From Ichthyophis bannanicus (Eukaryota; Chordata; Amphibia; Gymnophiona; Ichthyophiidae): 64,000 nt of DNA. Below, in pieces: positions 10,568 to 20,196 of the stretch. Position 1 is the first letter of the stretch, and the number at the start of each line of letters is the position of its first letter. The notes under the pieces are model-generated. The model was not told the DNA's origin, did not search any database, and saw only the letters and a list, made by a program, of their open reading frames with translations. The stretch covers positions 401,903,440 through 401,967,439 of the forward strand of contig CM066039.1 of the NCBI GenBank assembly GCA_033557465.1, written 5' to 3'. The position numbers and the translations under genes were made by a program.

Positions 10568-11014
10568 TGATGGCAGTTGTTATATTTTTAAGATGTTTTT
10601 GGTCAATAAGGTGTAACGTTTGTCATGTGTCATGCTGGGGAGGGGTGTTGGGGGGGGTTGTAAGTCTGGGGCTTCAGGGAGATATCATCTTGGATGGAGA
10701 TAATCAAGGATTGATGGGCTACGTTTCTCCATATAGAAATTTGCTAGTAATTGTGGGTGTATGATTACTTTATCTTCATCGGGCGTGGGTGCCTTTGTTA
10801 AAGATTTAACAATGGAAAATAGTTCACGCGGTCTGTTGAGGATTTTTGTGAATAGGGTAATGTGGTACTCTTTTTTTTTCTATCATTTATGGCATCTCTG
10901 TATGATTTTAGTGTAAGCATGTATAGTTTGTTGTCATTTTCTGATCTCGTGCATCTCCATTTGTGTTGTATTATGCACAATTTTTGCTTTAGTTTCCTTA
11001 GTTCGATTGTGTAT

Positions 11015-12555
11015 TGTGATAAGGAAGCTTATCATAGCTCAGGTAGGAGCTATAGAAAAGATGATGTGACTCTGAACAAGCAACCTGTCAGTTCTGGTAG
11101 AAGTAAGAAAACAGTTTTCACATAAAAGACTACCAGTCCCAGAATGCACCAGGTTTCCAGCAGCCCTGAGAGGGGCTGAAGTGAGAAAACGTGTGTGCAA
11201 TCAAGAGAGCTATGAGGTAATCCCTAAGCACTCATCTCAAAGGGCAGGGCCTGATTCAACACAGCTGCGCTGTGTTAGGGAGGAGCACACATTAGGACAG
11301 AATAAGAATAGAGCTTATTCTTCAGATAACGGCTTCAGGGAGAGCTTCAGCAACGGCTACAAGCTCCAGCCCAGCTACAGGTTTAAGCATCACCTGGAGA
11401 AGCAGAAGCCAAGCCAAGCGGATAGAGAAAGAAGGAAACTCTCTAGAAGGAAGAGAAGAAAGGCCATTGGAGGGTCTGGGAGAATCCAAGGCAGTACCCA
11501 TACTGGGAGGTATTCCAAGTGCCAGCAGAGTCCATTGGACTGGAGTCAGCCAGAGGAATGGAAGGGCAGAGATAGGAATCACCAGTGGCTACCTAGAAGA
11601 GAGAAGACTGCACGTGGAAAGGACTTTCAGACCTATGCCAAAAGGTATGTGAGGGAAGATCCAGTGTCCAGGGATCAAGATTGGAAGGCTTGACATCAGA
11701 ACTGGATTACATACTAGCCAGGATATACAGAGAGGAATTATGATAGCAGGAGAGGCTCAGATATGAACACTGATCCAGACCCTATCTATAATAGTGAATG
11801 GCAGCAAGGGAATAAGCATTCTCATGATAGTGCCTTATGGAAAGACTCGTCTGTGCCAATGTATGATAGTGACCCTATGCTGATTGATGAAGGGGGAGAT
11901 ACAGCAGATGAAACTATTCATTACATGGACTGTTCTCTATCTAAATGCTATTGCTAGCTTTCTGTGAGCAAACACCTCAGCCATCACAAAGAAACCTAAC
12001 TTTGTTCTTTATTTCCACTGCAAACAGCTCTTAAAGCAGGATTTGGGTTCACACAGTAGCAGCCAGCCAGCTAAAGGGTTTCAGCTGGTCAATTGATAGT
12101 AATTAAAGCTGCACCTGATTGTGTGTGTGAGCAAGGGAGAATCACTGCTGGGATCTGCGTGGAAAATAAGCAGAAGTTAACCTAACAAGCAAAGTTTATT
12201 CATTTCTTTGTGCCTTTTTATTTGGTAATTATTTGCTAAGAAAACATTAGCTAATTGCCTGACAAGCTGAAGGTTGTTTTCTGATTTGCTTTGTGACTTG
12301 ATGTTATCCATTTAAACACTCCAAGCAAGTAACCTCATTTATATTGCTACCAAGCATATTTGTGCTGGGTGAATTAAACCCCATCAATAAAAGAAGTATT
12401 TTATTGGCCTTACCACTGGTTTCACAACTCAATTATTGTCTTCAGCTGTGTTTGGGAGTGAATGAACTACAATACCCACAATACCTTGCAAGAATCATAT
12501 GAATATATGCATCGTCAAGATTGTGTAAGTTCTCACCCTAGGCAGCCGTCTGACA
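11015..12555 (+). mobile_element. Solo LTR B, 1541 bp, with 4-bp duplication GTAT
   Basis: Begins TGTGATAAGG and ends GTCTGACA. It is flanked by the direct repeat GTAT at 11011-11014 and 12556-12559 inside an antisense L2. AATAAA lies near 12386, about 170 bases from the 3' end. The start closely resembles that of the complete element at 19949 (TGTGACAAGG). It is a solo LTR with a coding frame inside. Confidence 0.9.
11181..11957 (+). pseudogene. LTR-borne open frame B, in two pieces
   Basis: The first frame (11181-11693, 170 aa) is lysine-, arginine- and serine-rich, and the second (11763-11957, 64 aa) is acidic. The second contains DSDPMLIDEGGDT and ends in YMDCSLSKCYC. Between them are stops and a frame change. 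The ending aligns with the other LTR frames: an M-x-[IV]-[DE] acidic block, then M-[DE]-C. The predicted product has no transmembrane segment or domain that I recognise. Confidence 0.55.
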
Positions 12556-13043
12556 GTATCAAATTTTAGAGGTTTGCTGTTTTGTTTTTTGAGTGAGTGG
12601 AGCTAGGGCAGCCTTAGCTATAGTGGACTTCCAATTCTGTATGATATAATCCAGGTCAGTGAATGAAGAATCTATGTGTGGAAGAGAATTATTCAAGAAA
12701 GATTCTTTGTCAAAGGATTTGAATTTGTTGTGGAATGACAGGGTGTAATCATGTGTATGTAGCGAGAGTGAAGTAGGTTGTGTACGTTCTAACAGGAAAT
12801 GGTCTGTCCATGGTAACGGGAGTGCTGTTGGACTGTAATAGTGTATGTTTTGAGTGATATTGCTTTGAAGGAAAATGAGATTTAATATGTTACCTCTTCT
12901 GTGTGTTGGAGTCTGAACCCTTGTTGGAAGCCAATGTTTGACATGGCATTTATGAAGTGGGATGCTTGTGCGCTATGGAGTTTTGGTAGGTTGAAGTCTC
13001 CAAGGATGATATGCGATTTGCCTAATAATGTGGTGCATGCTGT

Positions 13044-14605
13044 ATCTCCAGGAACAAGCAGGAATGTAGTCTTCACATATGGGTATCTTCGGTACCGACG
13101 GAGCTTGCGCGGGAACGCTCCCCAGCGTCCAATTAGAAAGCTTTTGGGAGCATCCCACAGCGCCTGCGTGCTGCCTTCCCGCCTTTCCCAACTGCCTCTC
13201 TCCAGTTCTTCGTTTTCCGCGGAGCCAGCAGGTCGTTGTTCCTTTCACCGCAGAAAATTTTGTCCTTATTCCTTCTTTTTTGTGGTCGTGTCTGCCTTCC
13301 TCGATGCTATACCGGTACCGCCGGTTCTCTTTTCTTTTCTTCTTTTGTTAAAAAAAAAAAAATATATATATATATATTCTATTTTTTTCCCAACTTCTCT
13401 TTCCAGGTGCATGCGCCATTTTGGGCCTTAGGCCCAAAATTTCCTCCAGTATGGAAAAACCCGCTTCGGGTTTCAAAAAGTGCACCAAGTGTGGCGGTGC
13501 CATCTCCGTCACCGACACCCATGAGTGGTGTCTCAAATGTTTATGTCCTGACCACTTCATCTCCGAGTGTATGGCTTGTGCCATGATGTCCAAGAGGGGT
13601 CGACAAAACTGAGCTGCTAAGCTCAGCGCCCTTTTTCCCTCCGATGTAGCTTCCGTGGCATCGACGTCTTCCCGGGCTTCGTCTTCCTCCCATGGATCTC
13701 AGGTAACCAAACATAAGTCGAGCCGGTCCTCAAAAGGTAGATCTCCTTCCAAGCATTGAGATGCCTCTGGTGTTGCCCTTGAGGGTTCTGTACCGGCAAA
13801 ATTGCCCCGGCGGGAGGCTTCAGCTTCCAAAGCATAATCGGGGCTCCAGGATGTTCTTGAGGCCTCGACCTCGGCAGAACTACTGGTGCCATGCTCTGGG
13901 GGTACCGGCTGTTTTCTCCGGTACCGACACCCAGGCATCGGCAGCGTCAATAGACCAGAGGTTCCTGGCTATTGAACGCAGTCTGGCGGCTCTCCTTGCG
14001 GCATCGACACCCTCGGAACCGCGTCAGACAGTTCAACCGGTACCGGTACCGACACTGATAGCATCGACATCGGTGTCTGCTTTGCCGGCACCCAGTCATG
14101 CGATGCCTTCCGGTGCCGATACACCGGTACCGATGCCCCCTGGTAGCGACTTCAGCTGGTACGGGTATCGGGCTCTTCAAGAGCATCCGGACAGGAGATA
14201 CTTCGAATCCTCGGAGGACTCCGAGGATTCTGACTGCTCTTCCGGTACCGGGATACTTCTCCCGGAGGAGCCTTCCTCCCCTAAACATAGGATGTCTCCT
14301 CCAGAAGATATCTCCTTTCAGGATTTTATCAGGAAGGTGGCTCGAGGTCTGTCCATTACTGTGGCTCCTGAAACAGAGCCCAGAGCTAAGGAGTTGGAAA
14401 TTTTGTAATATCCCAAAGCTCCTAATGAGGCAGCTACTCTGCCTATCCATGAGATCTTACATGATCTTATGTTGAGAATGTGGGAGACACCTCTTACCAC
14501 CTCTCCTCACTCTCGCAGACTGGATACCATGTATCGAGTCCCTCCTTGTCCTGGTTTCCAGAAAACTCAGCTCCCTCACCACTCTATTGTAGTGGAATCA
14601 GTGGC
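13044..14605 (+). mobile_element. DIRS-type element, 5' end and capsid part
   Basis: Starts at the DIRS terminal sequence tatctccaggaacaagcagg and runs through a 5' leader into a decayed capsid (ORF1) region. The same start occurs at 15926, and a variant at 39440. The copy ends abruptly at about 14605, where an 85-base CR1 scrap begins. The leader contains a (TA)n run at 13363-13377. Confidence 0.85.
13421..14605 (+). pseudogene. DIRS capsid (ORF1), broken
   Basis: The frame starting at 13451 encodes MEKPASGFKKCTKCGGAIS, then HEWCLKCL and CMACAMMSKRGRQN, a cysteine-rich start typical of this DIRS ORF1 family. A stop at 13609-13614 and further stops follow. Later frames (13761-14408 and 14098-14475) carry the middle and the conserved LDTMYRVPPCPGFQKTQLPHH segment. 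The same protein is better preserved at 18023-19535. It packages the RNA; I infer this from family knowledge. Confidence 0.75.
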
Positions 14606-14691
14606 CAATCTAGGTCATACGTACCTAGCAGTTTCCCCAAAAGACACAGGTTCCGCAATGCGTGTACTGGGTCAAGCATTGATATCCACTT
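14606..14691 (-). mobile_element. CR1 3' UTR scrap
   Basis: About 86 bases starting ggccaatctaggtcatacg match 44413-44495, the antisense 3' UTR of the CR1 copy there. The piece lies exactly between the DIRS break and the L1-type insertion, so it marks a complex junction. Confidence 0.75.
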
Positions 14692-15925
14692 TGGCGTCAC
14701 TGTGGCGCTAGTGTGGTGTAGTCTTCATCCCCTGATTGTTTATTATTATGGGGAAGAGAAAGGCTAAAGCTGCGAGTAAGGTTTTGCGAGCCGTTGCCGG
14801 ATTCAAACCAGCCGGCCCCTCTGCACAGTCCTCTCTGGATGGAGCCTCCCTGAGCTCTGGTGGGAAGTCTCCTTCTCCTGTGCCTTTTTTTCCTGTATTA
14901 TCTGGAGAGTCCTCTGAGTCGGTAAGCAATATTAAAATTTCTGTTACTTTGCCTTCTCCAGTTCTGTTTGCAGCTTTGGGCAGTATTACTGAACTTCCAG
15001 TTAAGCTCCCAGATACGGAGATTACGTTAAAGGATGTTTGGGGGGCTTTACTTTCTATTGATAAAAAAATGTCCTCTATGTTAAATTCCTTATGTACCTT
15101 CTCTCAAGAAGCTGCTGTTTCCTTGCAGCAACTTGATGAGAAGATTACTGTAGTTGATATGGCAGTTACTAAAATGAGATCTCAAGTGCTTCCGCTTTGT
15201 GCTGCTAATGTTGCCGGGATGAAAGATTCTTTGATTCTTCATTCTAAGCTGCAGGCCCTTGAGAATTCCATTCGTTCTTGCAATTTATGTTTTTTGAATT
15301 TTCGTCAGTCTTCTTTATCTCCTAAAATTCTTTTGGATAAATATTTAAGGAAATATTAGCCATTCAGGAATCTATTGAAGTTTCTCAAATTTATTATCTC
15401 CCGTCAAGCATTAAGAATACTAATCCCGCTGAGGGAAGGCTGGATGAGATTGTTCCTGATATTTCTAATTTGACTGCCTTTTTAGAGGACTCTTCGGATA
15501 TTATTAGTCTGCGTTCCACATTATTGGCTACCTTTCCATCTATTGAAGTGAAGCAGCATATTTTACGTGCTTTCTTTAAGGTTAAGTCGGCTAAATTCTG
15601 TGGTCAAACTGTAAACATTTTTCCTGATGTCTCTTGTGAGAGCTTAGACGGAGGCAGTTTTTGCCATTGAAACCTCAGGTTCTCGCTTTGGGGGCTACTG
15701 TCTTCTTACGTTTTCCCTGTAAATGTATTATTAATTTTGAAGGGGCTTCCTTCATTTTTGTTGATGTATCTCACTTAGAAAGATTTTTGTTTGAATGTCA
15801 GGGCACTTTACGGGGGGATAATAATGGATGATTGTAGTACCTCTTAATTTTGGGCTTCATTGACTTGTTTACTTATTCTGCTATGTTTCCTTTTATTAAT
15901 CACAGCCAGTATCTCCTGATGTGGG
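14692..15925 (+). mobile_element. L1-type ORF1-bearing fragment
   Basis: This piece contains an L1-type ORF1 (14748-15835 with a frame break) and no ORF2. It is flanked by the CR1 scrap on the left and a DIRS 5' end on the right, and no poly(A) tail is visible, so the 3' end may be cut by the DIRS copy. Its sequence differs clearly from that of the ORF1 insertion at 16411-17985. Confidence 0.65.
14748..15670 (+). pseudogene. L1-type ORF1 protein, broken
   Basis: The likely start is the ATG at 14748 (MGKRKAKAASK), which matches the MGRTKRKQ start of the neighbouring ORF1. Residues 80-190 have heptad-like leucine and isoleucine spacing (coiled coil), followed by LENSIRSCNLCFLNF, a degraded version of the LENxxRRNNLRxxxF signature at the RRM start. 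A stop near 15357 breaks the frame, and the C-terminal domain continues out of frame (15470-15670: TAFLEDSSDIISLRSTLLAT). L1 ORF1 proteins are trimeric RNA-binding chaperones. Confidence 0.7.
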
Positions 15926-16416
15926 CTATCTCCAGGAACAAGCAGGAATGTAGTCATCACATATGGGTATCGTCGGTACCGACGGAGTCTGTGCGGGAAC
16001 GCTCCCCAGCGTCCAATCAGAAAGCTTTTGGGAGCATCCCACAGCGCCTGCGTGCTGCCTTCCCGCCTTTCCCAACTGCCTCTCTCCAGTTTTTCTTTTT
16101 CTGTGGAGCCAGCAGGTCGTGTTCCTGTCACCGCAGAAGAATTCCTTTTTTCTTTATTTCTTTTTGTGGTCGCGTCTGCCTTCTTCGACGCTCTACCGGT
16201 ACCGCCGGTCTTTCTTTTCTTATTTCTGTGTAAAAAAAAAAAATCGTTTTTTTTCCTCTTCTTCAGGTGCCCGCGCCTTTTTGGGCCTTAGGCCCAAAAA
16301 TTTTCCTTAACATGGAAAAACCTGCCTCAGGTTTTAAAAAGTGCACCAAGTGTGGCGGTACCATCTCCGTCACAGACACCCATGAATGGTGTTTAAAATG
16401 TTTAGGTCCTTTGGGG

Positions 16417-16427
16417 CAAGATGGCGG
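16417..16427 (+). promoter_or_regulatory. YY1-like site at the 5' end of the L1-type insertion
   Basis: CAAGATGGCGG matches the YY1 core (CAAGATGGC) that lies near the start of human L1 RNA. Here it is 7 bases inside the 5' junction, which supports a full-length 5' end. Confidence 0.6.
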
Positions 16428-16502
16428 CAGTGTGATCCTCTCAGTCAGAGGTCTGGTTCCTGAAACGTCCTGGTGTCGGCGCGGTGCTTTTCTGAAGCCG
16501 GT

Positions 16503-17758
16503 ATGGGCCGAACAAAAAGGAAGCAAGCCTACCTTCCCTCGGGTGAGGCTGTCTCTAGTGCCGCGGGACAAAAGACGCTCCAGATGTGCAGTTTCTCTGG
16601 TCCGGGGGAGCGAGCGACATCTTCAGCAGGTCTGGAGGGTTCCCCGGACCTGAGCACAATATCCTGGGTTTTCTTGATTCCAGAGCAGCAGGCCCCCCCC
16701 CCCTCCATGCCCCGGAAGTGTTTTTACCGTCGGAGGAGAGTCTCCTACTAGTATGTTGACGAGCACGCTGAGGCAGGAGATTCTGGAGGGCTCCTGTGCC
16801 GAAGTAAATGCTCCGTGTGGGGTTCCTGGAATTGTTGGTCGATCTGGGGCTGACTTGGGGGAGTTGGTCAGCCTTTACCAGGAGAGTGAGACCCCGAAGG
16901 TGTATGCGGGTGCTGGAGCTTTGGTGAAACCCGTGAAAATCACAATGGATGTGCTATGGGAGGCCATTTCAACAATGAATGCTTCCTTAGAGAAATTTGC
17001 TGTTTCTGTGAGTACTGAGACTAGGACTTTAAAAGGTAATATTCAGCAGGTCACACAGGTACAGAAGGAACAGGAGGGGAAGCTGGTACAACTGACTGGT
17101 GAGCTGGAGCACTTCCGAGAATTACATCATGCCCATATGAAGGACCAGAATGTGACTATTAGGAAGCTGGAATATCTGGAGAACCAAGTCCGGAAGAACA
17201 ATTTAAGACTGGTTAACTTTCCTAGGCGTCCTACATGTTCTCCTCTGGAAATGGTTCGTAGATACTTCCGGGAGTTCTTGAAGATCCCCGTGGAGGCTCT
17301 CCCACCATTAACCAGAGCTCAATATTTAACTGTGGGTACGGGTATTCAGGGAAGTGTTAGTGCTCCCCCTGGGGTCCCTGGGGATCTTACGGGATTTCTA
17401 GAGAGTTCCCTGGAGTTGGTTACTGCCCGCACTACCCTCCATATTACACTGGCCCTTGAGACAGATAAAGCACTAATTCTACGATTGTATTTTAGGAATT
17501 TCAGCGAGCAGTTTATGGGAGCAAGTGTTTGAATTTTTCCTGATTTAGCTAGGAGTACCCAGCTGAGGAGGAAGGACTTTGTGGGTTATAAGCCCAGGGT
17601 ACTTTCTCTAGGCGGGTCATTTTTGTTAAAATTTCCTGCTAGGTGTTTAGTATAATGAAAGGTTGTATATGTTTTTTGAACCCTGTCAGCTGCTGGAGTT
17701 TCTGGTAGCTAGGGAGGATAAAATTGTGAATGTGACCCACCATATGGCTGACATATAA
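16503..17758 (+). pseudogene. L1-type ORF1 protein with frameshifts
   Basis: Starts MGRTKRKQAYLPSG at 16503. A frame change near 16750 leads to the long frame 16753-17532 (259 aa), which contains a coiled-coil stretch (about residues 65-140) and YLENQVRKNNLRLVNF, the RRM entry signature. At 17532 a stop interrupts, and the C-terminal domain continues in another frame (FPDLARSTQLRRKDF) to about 17758. L1 ORF1p binds RNA as a trimer. The order and length are those of the family; the breaks make it a pseudogene. Confidence 0.8.
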
Positions 17759-18022
17759 GTCTTCCACTGCTTATTTTTATTGGTAATTTCCTGAAAATTT
17801 CTGTAAAAGAAAAGACAAATTTTTTTCCTGATGCCCCTCCTTACTAATGTGGTTTGATTTTGGTAATGTATTGGAAGATGATGTACTTTTTGGTATATTA
17901 CTTTGGAATTACTTTCTTGTTACCATTTTTCCTTTCATTTATTTGAATGTATTTAAAAAATTCAATAAATATTAAATTGAAAAAAAAAATGTTTAGGTCC
18001 TGACCACTCCATCACGGATTGT

Positions 18023-19690
18023 GTGTCCTGTGCCATGATATCTAAAAGAGGTCGGCAGAACCGAGCTGCCAAGCTCAGTACCCTGTTTCCCTCTGATGCA
18101 GCTTCGGTGGCATCGACGTCTTCCAGGGCTGCTGCTTCCTCCCGTGGATCTCAGGTAACTAAACATAAATCCAGCCAGTCCTCGAAGGGTAGATCTCCTT
18201 CTAAGCATCGAGATGCCTCTGGCGTTGCCCTCGAGGATTCTGCACCAGCAAAATTACCCCGGCGGGAGGCTTCGGCTTCCAAAGCATTATCGGGTTTCCA
18301 GGATGTTCTCGATGGCTCGGCCTCGACAGATCTCCTGGTACCATGCTCTGGGGTACCGGCGGTCTCCTCCGGTACCGACATCCAGGCATTGGCGGCGTCG
18401 ATAGACCAGAGAGTTCTGGCTATGGAACGCAGTCTGGCGACTCTCCTTGCGGCATCGACGCCCTCGGTACCGCGACAGACAACTCCACCGGTACCGGCAC
18501 TGGCACCAGTATCGGTACCGGTACCGATAGCATCGACATCGGCATCGATAGCATCGACATCGGCATCGATGTCTGCTCTGCCGGTACCCTGTCCTCCGAT
18601 GCCCTCCGGTACCAATTCTCTGGTACCGGTTATTCCCGGTACCGACCTTGGTCGGTACGGGTATCGGGCTCTGCAAGAGCATCCGGACAGACGATACTTC
18701 GAGTACTCAGAAGAATCTGAGGATTCTGAAAGTTCTGTTGATGCAGCGATGCTTCTCCCAGAGGAGTCGTCCTCCCCTAAATGCAGGATGTCTCCTCCAG
18801 AGGATATGTCCTTCCAAGACTTCATCAGGGAGGTGGCTCAGGGCCTGTCCATTACTGTGGCCCCTGAAACAGAGCCAAGGACCAAGGAGTTGGAAATTCT
18901 ACAATATCCCAAAACTCCTAAGGAGGCAGCTACCTTACCCATTCATGAGATTTTATATGATCTCATGTTGAGGATGTGGGAAACACCTCTTACCACCTCT
19001 CCTCATTCTCGTAGATTGGATACTATGTATCGAGTCCCTCCTTGTCCTGGATTCCATAAGACTCAGCTTCCTCACCACTCTATTGTGGTGGAGTCAGCTA
19101 TGAGAAGGATCAGAAGTGCAAAAAGGCATGCCTCTAATCCTCCAGGACATGAGAGCAGAACCCTGGATGTTTTTGGACGTAGAGTCTTCCAAGCTTCCAT
19201 GCTTTCTGCCAGGATCAGTTCCTATAGTCTCTACATGGGAATGTTCCTAAAGGAGGTCACAGATAATTTACAGACTTTAAGTCCTTTCATTTCTGAGGAT
19301 AAAAGACAGGACTTTCTCACTTGGGTCAAACATGCCCAAGATGTTTATAAATTTTCCAACCGTGCAGCCTTTGACTGCTTTGAGTGTATAAGCAGAACCT
19401 CGGCTATCGCCATAGGTGCACGTAGAATTGCTTGGCTCCAGGCATCTGATCTAGAGCTCTGGGTACAAGACAAATTGGAAATATCCCTTGTACTGGTGAG
19501 AACCTGTTTGGTAAAGATTGGCAAGAATGGAGTGGAGGAGTGGCCTAGTGGTTGGGGCAAGGTACTTCAGGCCGGAAGGTCGTGGGTTCAAATCCCACTA
19601 GAGGACAGCAACTTTGGGCCAGAAGGACTGGGGTTTCTAGTCCCACAGGTGCTCCTTGTGGTCTTGGGCAAGCCACTTAACCCTCCATAG
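18023..19690 (+). pseudogene. DIRS capsid (ORF1) fused to SINE sequence
   Basis: A 555-residue open frame. It covers the DIRS ORF1 from CAMISKRGRQNRAAKL, through a Ser/Pro/Thr-rich middle and SFQDFIREVAQGLS, to LDTMYRVPPCPGFHKTQLPHH and the C-terminal helical region (LSARISSYSLYMGMFLKEV, then RAAFDCFECISRTSAIAIG). The N-terminal 33 codons lie at 16312-16410, before the L1 insertion. The last 52 residues (from about GVEEWPSGWGKVL) are read from the SINE at 19536, so the frame is an accidental fusion. Confidence 0.75.
18340..18670 (+). repeat. GGTACC and GACATCGGCATCGATAGC micro-repeats in the DIRS capsid
   Basis: The middle of the capsid frame contains many GGTACC and GGTACCG hexamers, and an 18-base unit (gcatcgacatcggcatcg) repeated twice in tandem around 18526-18572. 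The corresponding part of the other copy (13880-14260) also has many GGTACC sites. The product is an Ala/Ser/Thr/Pro/Val-rich linker. Confidence 0.7.
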
Positions 19691-19745
19691 CCCATGTTCC
19701 CTGTAAAATAGTTATCTCCAAGTTATAATGCCCTGTTCAATGTAA
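19536..19745 (+). mobile_element. tRNA-derived SINE, 3' truncated
   Basis: Starts aggagtggcctagtgg and contains an A box (TGGCCTAGTGG, 19541-19551) and a B box (GGTTCAAATCC, 19585-19595), then a tRNA-unrelated body ending near cctgttcaatgtaac. The complete form, with an L2-like 3' tail, is present on the minus strand at 32600-32897, and the body sequences match. The 3' tail is missing here. SINEs of this type are transcribed by RNA polymerase III and moved by a LINE. Confidence 0.9.
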
Positions 19746-19944
19746 CTTCAAAGAAAGGACCCCACCAGATGGGGGGGGGTGCCCCGGGCGCGCCTGCCCG
19801 ATATTCCAATGCACACAGCAATGCAGAGCACCGTGTCTGCTTCAACAGCAGTACCAGAGCTGATGTTCTGCCCAATACACCTCCGGCGTCTCGCAGTCGA
19901 ATCCCCATGTGTGTTATTTCTGTCGGTAGGTTGAGGCAGCTTAC
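19746..19944. other. Unassigned 200 bp between SINE and LTR element
   Basis: No gene or repeat that I recognise. It contains a G run at 19770-19777. It is the left flank of the LTR element and ends with the target duplication ATAG. Confidence 0.4.
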
Positions 19945-20196
19945 ATAGTGTGACAAGGCAGAGGCTGCAGAACCTAAGTATAGGGGTTTAAAACACTTTG
20001 TCCTCAGAAGCTGTCAGTAAAACAGGTCAGGAAAGGGTTAAGGATCCAGCCCTGAAAGCTTCTCTGCACAAGAAAGCAGAAAGAGAGCCACACCCGAGCT
20101 CCAGACAAACTCAGGGAGCTGACGTGGGAGGAAAAGGGGCGGAGTCACACCTGATAGGGCAGCCCTGTTCACATAACCAGGAAGCAACTGTTAGTC

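Larger units (their letters stand above)
10568..13043 (-). mobile_element. L2-type LINE, antisense, split by a solo LTR
   Basis: Two blocks, 10568-11010 and 12560-13043, read on the minus strand as an L2 linker (frame 10798-10980: CIIQHKWRCTRSENDNKLY, then LKSYRDAIN) and an endonuclease (frame 12882-13076: HIILGDFNLPKL, then MSNIGFQQGF). The GDFNL motif carries the catalytic Asp/Asn pair of the endonuclease. The solo LTR at 11015-12555 separates them. The endonuclease side is cut by a DIRS 5' end at about 13044. Confidence 0.8.
16411..17985 (+). mobile_element. ORF1-only L1-type retroelement with target duplication
   Basis: The insertion lies in DIRS capsid sequence and is bracketed by the direct repeat tgtttaggtcct (16399-16410 and 17990-18001; up to 16 bases if the preceding AAAA is counted). 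The left end starts ggggcaagatggcggc and the right end has a poly(A) run after aataaatattaaattg. It holds a full ORF1 region and no ORF2, like HAL1 elements of mammals. It must have been copied by an ORF2 supplied elsewhere; that is inference. Confidence 0.85.
15926..19535 (+). mobile_element. DIRS-type element, 5' half, interrupted by an L1-type insertion
   Basis: A second DIRS copy begins tatctccaggaacaagcagg and continues through the leader into the capsid frame. It is interrupted at 16411-17989 by an ORF1-only L1-type insertion and ends at about 19535, where a SINE starts. Reverse transcriptase, RNase H and recombinase are absent. Confidence 0.85.

Noticed and set aside
13363..13377. A promoter TATA box
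   Set aside because: It is a (TA)n run after a poly(A) stretch in the DIRS leader, with no supporting sites.
18151..18825. Long minus-strand frame opposite the DIRS capsid
   Set aside because: It is the shadow of the repeat-rich capsid frame; GC-rich GGTACC repeats lack stops in several frames.
19536..19600. A tRNA gene, because of good A and B boxes
   Set aside because: The sequence continues into a SINE body, and the same unit with an L2-type tail is present at 32600-32897. The cloverleaf 3' half and acceptor pairing are not intact.
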